Assembly (NCBI RefSeq): GCF_021531915.1
Contig: NZ_JAFBIV010000013.1
Coordinates: 1 to 63,935 of the forward strand
DNA from: Oscillibacter valericigenes
Lineage (GTDB): Bacteria; Bacillota; Clostridia; Oscillospirales; Oscillospiraceae
Reading direction: 5' to 3'
DNA: 63,935 nucleotides
Positions within the stretch are counted from its first letter, which is position 1, and every line of letters begins with the position of its first letter. A program made the position numbers and the translations under genes. This document shows positions 60,072 through 63,935 of the stretch, in pieces. The notes beneath the pieces are model-generated. The model made no database searches. It was given only the letters and a program-made list of their open reading frames with translations, and was not told the origin of the DNA.

Positions 60072-62993
60072 TTACGCCTCCTTTCCTTCCTCTTCCCGCT
60101 CCTCCAGAGCGGCGAACAGGCTCCGCAGGCGGATGCGCACCGCGCCCAGGTTGGTGATCTCGTCGATCTTCAGCTGGGTGTACAGCTTGCCGCCCTCCTG
60201 CAGGATCTCTCTCGTCTCGTCAGAGGTAATGGCGTCCACGCCGCAGCCAAAGCTCACCAGATGCACAAGGTCCATGTCGGGCTGGGTGCAGCAGTATTTG
60301 GCAGCGGCGTACAGGCGCGCGTGGTACGTCCACTGGTTCAGCACCGAGGTGTGGAACTTCGCCGTCCGGTCGGAGATGGAGTCCTCTGTGATGACTGCCG
60401 CCCCGGAACGGGTGATGAGCGTGTCGATGCCGTGGTTCACCTCCGGGTCCACATGGTAGGGACGGCCCGCCAGCACGATGATGCGGCGTCCTTCCGCCCG
60501 GGCCTGCTGTATGATGCGCTCGCCCTCCTTGCGGATCAGAGACATGTGGTGGGCGTACTCGGCGTAGGCCGCGTCGGCGGCATCCTTCACCTCGCCCTTG
60601 GTGATATCGGGAAAGTCCCGCCGCAGGATGGTGAAGATCTTCTTCGTGAAGTCCTTGGGGCGGTGGATACCCACATAGTCATAGATGAATTTGGTGTCCT
60701 TGATCTCCGGGCAGTTGCCGGCGATGACCTCCGGATAGTAGGCCACCACGGGACAGTTGTAGTGGTTCTCCCCCAGACCCTCGTCGATGTTGTAGGTCAT
60801 GCAGGGATAGAAGATGGCATCCAGCCCCAGCTTGCTGAGGAACTGGATGTGGCCGTGGGCCAGCTTGGCCGGGAAGCAGGCGGTGTCGCTGGGGATGGTC
60901 CCCTGCCCTTTCAGGTACAGGTCCCGGCTGGAGAGGGGGCTGTGGTACACAGCAAAGCCCAGCTTGGTGAAAAAGGCATGCCAGAAGGGCAGCAGCTCCC
61001 ACATATTCAGGCACAGGGGCAGACCGATCTTGCCCCGCTTGCCGGGGACGGGCTTGTATTCCAGGATCAGCTTCCGCTTGTAGGCGTACAGGTTCCGCTC
61101 TCCGGTATCGGCCTTGCCGGTGACGGGCCGGTCACAGCGGTTGCCGCTGATAAAGGTGCCGCCGTCAGCGAAGGTGTTGATGGTCAGCTGGCAGTTGTTG
61201 CCGCAGCGGCCGCAGACCTCGCTGCGGGTCTCCTGATGGAAGGCCCGCAGGGCCTCCCGGTCCAGCAGGGTACTGGTCTGGCCGGCAGCGGCCTTGCCCC
61301 GGCCATACAGGGCGGCGCCGAAGGCGCCCATGAGACCGGCGATATCAGGCCGGATGACCTCCACGCCCATCTCCTTCTCAAAGGCCCGGAGGACCGCCTC
61401 GTTATAGAAGGTGCCGCCCTGGACCACGATATGGCGGCCCAGTTCCTCGGGAGATGCGGCACGGATGACCTTGTAAATGGCGTTCTTCACCACGGAGATG
61501 GAGAGGCCGGCGGAGATGTTCTCAATGGTGGCGCCGTCCTTCTGTGCCTGCTTCACGCTGGAGTTCATGAACACGGTGCAGCGGCTGCCCAGATCCACGG
61601 GCCTGTCCGCAAACAGGCCCAGCCTGGCGAATTCCTTCACATCCTTGCCCATGGCCTGGGCAAAGGTCTGGAGGAAGCTGCCGCAGCCGGAGGAGCAGGC
61701 CTCATTGAGGAAAATGTTGCTGATGGCGCCGTTTTCGATCTTGAAGCACTTCATGTCCTGACCGCCGATGTCGATGATAAAGTCCACGTTGGGCATGAAG
61801 TGGCGGGCGGCGGTGAAGTGGGCCACGGTCTCCACCACACCGTAGTCGGCGTGGAAGGCGTTTTTCGCCAGATCCTCGCCGTAGCCGGTGGTGGTCACGG
61901 AGGCCACATGGAGGGCCGGATGCTGGTCATAGAGCTGCTGGAGGACCTCCCGGATGAGGGGCACGGGATTGCCCAGGTTGGGGCGGTAATCCGTAAACAG
62001 GATGCGGGCCTCCTGGTCCATGACCACCATTTTGACCGTGGTGGAGCCGGAGTCGATGCCGATGTGCACCGGGGCGGCGTAGTCGGGGCCGAAGGGCACA
62101 CGGGGCACGGTGGCCCTGGCGTGGCGGGCCTGGAACGCCTTGTACTCCTCCTCACTCTCGAACAGGGGCGGCTGGGAGCGGTAGGTCTCGGAGGCGCCGT
62201 GGCGCTCCAACTCCTCCGCCACCTCCACCAGGTCAAAGCTCTGGTCAGAGTAGTAGGCGGCGCCCAGAGCCACGAACAGCAGACTGTTCTCCGGGCAGGT
62301 GCCCTTGACACCCAGGGTCTTGTCAAAGCTGGCCCGCAGGACACGGGAGAAGGTCAGCGGTCCGCCCAGATACAGGATGTTGCCCTTGATGGGCCGGCCC
62401 TGGGCCAGGCCCGCGATGGTCTGGTTCACCACGGCCTGATAGATGCTGGCGGCGATATCCTCCGCCCGGGCGCCCTGGTTGATGAGGGGCTGCACGTCGC
62501 TCTTGGCGAACACGCCGCATCGGGAGGCAATAGTGTAGGTCTTCTCCGCCTTCTGGGCGGCATCGTCCATTTCGTCGGCAGTCATTTTCAGCAGGGTCGC
62601 CATCTGGTCGATGAAAGCGCCGGTGCCGCCGGCGCAGGAGCCGTTCATGCGGACCTCCGTACCATTGGTCAGGAAGAGGATCTTGGCGTCCTCGCCGCCC
62701 AGCTCGATGATCACATCCGTGCCGGGCGCCAGCCGGTTGGCGGCCACCCGGGTGGCGAAGACCTCCTGGACAAAAGGCACCTGCACGCTGTCCGCCATGC
62801 CCATGCCAGCGGAGCCGGAGATGGCCAGGTCCGCCCGGGGGGCATACTGGGTCCCCACCCGCCGCAGCAGCTCGGCGGATTTCTCCAGAATATGGCTGAA
62901 ATGCCGTTCATATGTACTGTATACGATCTCGTCCGCGTCGTCCAGCACCACGCATTTGATAGTGGTGGAGCCGACGTCCAAACCGACTTTCAA
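60072..62993 (-). CDS. 2-hydroxyacyl-CoA dehydratase activase (two BadF/BcrA ATPase domains)
   Basis: About 973 residues. Two ASKHA/BadF-type ATPase domains: the first starts KVGLDVGSTTIKCVVLDD with GSCAGGTGAFIDQMA, the second has IGIDSGSTTVKMVVMDQEA and EACSSGCGSFLQTFAQ. Each contains a Cys suited to the bridging [4Fe-4S] cluster that injects low-potential electrons into dehydratases. A C-terminal CoA-activase/DUF2229 region follows. The start is TTG at 62993 with GGAGGA ahead. It pairs with the next gene, 4 nt downstream. Whether it serves an amino-acid fermentation is not shown by the context. Confidence 0.9.
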   Translation of the reverse strand: MKVGLDVGSTTIKCVVLDDADEIVYSTYERHFSHILEKSAELLRRVGTQYAPRADLAISGSAGMGMADSVQVPFVQEVFATRVAANRLAPGTDVIIELGGEDAKILFLTNGTEVRMNGSCAGGTGAFIDQMATLLKMTADEMDDAAQKAEKTYTIASRCGVFAKSDVQPLINQGARAEDIAASIYQAVVNQTIAGLAQGRPIKGNILYLGGPLTFSRVLRASFDKTLGVKGTCPENSLLFVALGAAYYSDQSFDLVEVAEELERHGASETYRSQPPLFESEEEYKAFQARHARATVPRVPFGPDYAAPVHIGIDSGSTTVKMVVMDQEARILFTDYRPNLGNPVPLIREVLQQLYDQHPALHVASVTTTGYGEDLAKNAFHADYGVVETVAHFTAARHFMPNVDFIIDIGGQDMKCFKIENGAISNIFLNEACSSGCGSFLQTFAQAMGKDVKEFARLGLFADRPVDLGSRCTVFMNSSVKQAQKDGATIENISAGLSISVVKNAIYKVIRAASPEELGRHIVVQGGTFYNEAVLRAFEKEMGVEVIRPDIAGLMGAFGAALYGRGKAAAGQTSTLLDREALRAFHQETRSEVCGRCGNNCQLTINTFADGGTFISGNRCDRPVTGKADTGERNLYAYKRKLILEYKPVPGKRGKIGLPLCLNMWELLPFWHAFFTKLGFAVYHSPLSSRDLYLKGQGTIPSDTACFPAKLAHGHIQFLSKLGLDAIFYPCMTYNIDEGLGENHYNCPVVAYYPEVIAGNCPEIKDTKFIYDYVGIHRPKDFTKKIFTILRRDFPDITKGEVKDAADAAYAEYAHHMSLIRKEGERIIQQARAEGRRIIVLAGRPYHVDPEVNHGIDTLITRSGAAVITEDSISDRTAKFHTSVLNQWTYHARLYAAAKYCCTQPDMDLVHLVSFGCGVDAITSDETREILQEGGKLYTQLKIDEITNLGAVRIRLRSLFAALEEREEEGKEA

Positions 62994-63154
62994 GAGAGTT
63001 CCTCCTTTGATCACGGTACATCCGGCCGCTTTCGGCCAAATGCGATAAATTTCCACATTAACTGGTATCTTACTCTCTTTTTTGATTTCACGCAATCGTC
63101 AACCTACCGAAAAATTGTAAAGAATTCGTTAAGGATAATTTTACAGCTTTTCAT

Positions 63155-63182
63155 TTGCCTTTTGCTATCCGTATGATATACT
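63155..63182 (+). promoter_or_regulatory. Predicted promoter of queH
   Basis: TTGCCT (63155-63160) and TATACT (63177-63182) are 16 bp apart, 34 bp before the queH ATG and divergent from the activase gene. Confidence 0.6.
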
Positions 63183-63216
63183 TGTCCCATCCAGAACAGA
63201 AACGAGGTTTTTTCCC

Positions 63217-63789
63217 ATGGAAACCGTGCTGCTGCACACCTGCTGCGCCCCCTGCTCCCTCTCCTGCATCGACCCTCTCCGCTCCGAAGGCATTGAACCG
63301 GTGGCGTTTTGGTACAACCCCAACATCCACCCCTGGAAGGAGTACCAGGCCCGGCGGGACTGCCTGCTGGAATACGCCCCTACCATCAATATGGAAGTCC
63401 GGGTACAGGAGGACTACGGCCTGAAGGATTTCGTCCGCCACGTGGCGGAGGACATTGAGCACCGCTGTGTCTATTGCTATGAGCACCGCATCGAAGGCAC
63501 GGCCAGATACGCCGCCGAGCACGGCTTCAAAGCCTTCACCTCCACCCTGCTGGCCAGTCTCTACCAGGACCATGAGGGCATCGTCCGGGCGGCGGAGAAG
63601 TACGCCAAACAGTATGGTGTGGAGTTTTTGTACCGGGACTTCCGGCCCAATTTCCGGGCAGGCAACCAGAAGGCCCGGGAGCTGGGCTTCTACATGCAGA
63701 AATACTGCGGCTGCGTGTTCTCCGAACAGGACCGCTACCAGAAGCAGATCGACCGGGACAAGGCAAAATTTGCGAAACTTATGAAATAA
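63217..63789 (+). CDS. queH: Epoxyqueuosine reductase QueH
   Basis: The 190-residue QueH carries out the last step of queuosine synthesis in tRNA, reducing epoxyqueuosine. The paired Cys motif HTCCAPC (C9, C10, C13) and the second Cys set HRCVYCYEHR (C84, C87) are the hallmark metal/iron-sulfur ligands of the family; KYCGCVFSEQDRY near 165-177 is also conserved. Length is typical. ATG follows a T-rich stretch without a strong binding site. It is a lone gene; other que genes are outside the window. Confidence 0.96.
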   Translation: METVLLHTCCAPCSLSCIDPLRSEGIEPVAFWYNPNIHPWKEYQARRDCLLEYAPTINMEVRVQEDYGLKDFVRHVAEDIEHRCVYCYEHRIEGTARYAAEHGFKAFTSTLLASLYQDHEGIVRAAEKYAKQYGVEFLYRDFRPNFRAGNQKARELGFYMQKYCGCVFSEQDRYQKQIDRDKAKFAKLMK

Positions 63790-63809
63790 AAATCCGTCCG
63801 AAAGGCATT

Positions 63810-63935
63810 TGAACTGCACCCCATTTGTTAGACAGTATGATATACTATCTAACAAGTGGGGCGTTTTGCTATGCCAAAAGGAGTACCAAATAAACGATAT
63901 ACGCCGGAATTTAAAGAGCAGGTAATAAAGACAAT
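63810..63935 (+). mobile_element. IS3-family (IS150-like) element, left end
   Basis: A left terminal inverted repeat of the IS3/IS150 type starts near 63810 (TGAACTGCACCCCATTTGTT). It is followed by a 29-nt near-perfect palindrome at 63826-63854. The first transposase gene begins at 63871. The element leaves the window, so its right end is unseen. It inserted 20 bp after the queH stop. Confidence 0.85.
63871..63935 (+). CDS. IS3-family transposase OrfA (5' part only)
   Basis: The first 21 codons begin MPKGVPNKRYTPEFKEQVIK, the classic helix-turn-helix N-terminus of IS3-family OrfA. The gene runs off the window. It starts 17 nt after the palindrome, which probably shields transposase from outside transcription, as in other IS. 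Confidence 0.85.
   Translation, partial: MPKGVPNKRYTPEFKEQVIKT

Overview
The window is about 64 kb of GC-rich (roughly 60%) chromosome. It reads as a strict anaerobe of the gut Clostridia, most like Oscillospiraceae (Flavonifractor, Lawsonibacter, Oscillibacter and relatives). This is inferred from gene content: a V/A-type ATPase in the Enterococcus hirae ntp gene order, pyruvate:ferredoxin oxidoreductase, Rex, AddAB instead of RecBCD, a ClpE-type chaperone with an N-terminal zinc finger, an ECF transporter core next to truA, an EFR1 flavodoxin/ferredoxin, a 2-hydroxyacyl-CoA dehydratase activase system, QueH and a Cys-rich 'HCB'-like mini-protein. No taxonomic marker was searched, so genus is not assigned.

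Layout. 1-1170: remnant of an IS66 transposase fused to a broken small gene, then a gene-poor stretch. 1172-9937: nine-gene ntpFIKECGABD operon on the minus strand with a good sigma-70-like promoter. 10.2-22.3 kb: tRNA-Arg(ACG), a DivIVA-like protein, an intergenic array of five hairpins, YigZ, HflX, a flavin reductase, L31, AddA/AddB, a DUF1643 protein and a 43-residue Cys-rich membrane peptide. 22.3-24.1 kb: an SLH-domain protein and Rex. 24.2-27.1 kb: the clearest accessory region, with a half-copy of tRNA-Arg(CCG) 190 bp before the intact tRNA, a self-inhibited Fic protein, and fragments of a tyrosine integrase, a siderophore-type ABC ATPase and a DUF1015 protein. 27.1-33.2 kb: a membrane LuxR-type regulator, a YheO-type regulator divergent from nifJ, a DtxR/MntR-type regulator and tRNA-Ala(GGC).

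33.3-43.6 kb: a siroheme sulfite/nitrite reductase, an HD hydrolase, a lipoprotein, CCA-adding enzyme, a murC/prdX-like/GNAT cluster, a sugar-phosphate isomerase, and an N-domain-less MgtE behind an M-box Mg2+ riboswitch with its own promoter and terminator. 43.6-57.2 kb: an AraC/GyrI-like regulator, a remnant of the RecQ N-terminus, a PRK06851-type ATPase, a D-Ala-D-Ala carboxypeptidase, an EFR1 protein, ClpE, CvpA, a DUF5711-like protein, TruA, a membrane-anchored protein and EcfT/EcfA2/EcfA1. 57.2-63.9 kb: a class I rRNA methyltransferase, a frameshifted NADPH-FMN reductase, the two-gene dehydratase/activase pair, QueH, and the left end of an IS3-family element running off the window.

Together: ferredoxin-linked fermentation (NifJ, EFR1, dehydratase activase, siroheme reductase) under redox sensing (Rex), coupled to a rotary ATPase whose proteolipid keeps most of the Na+-ligand residues of E. 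hirae NtpK. I did not find a convincing new defence or biosynthetic system. The most unusual items are the Cys-rich mini-protein, the split tRNA/Fic/integrase scar, the hairpin array, and the M-box with a short MgtE.
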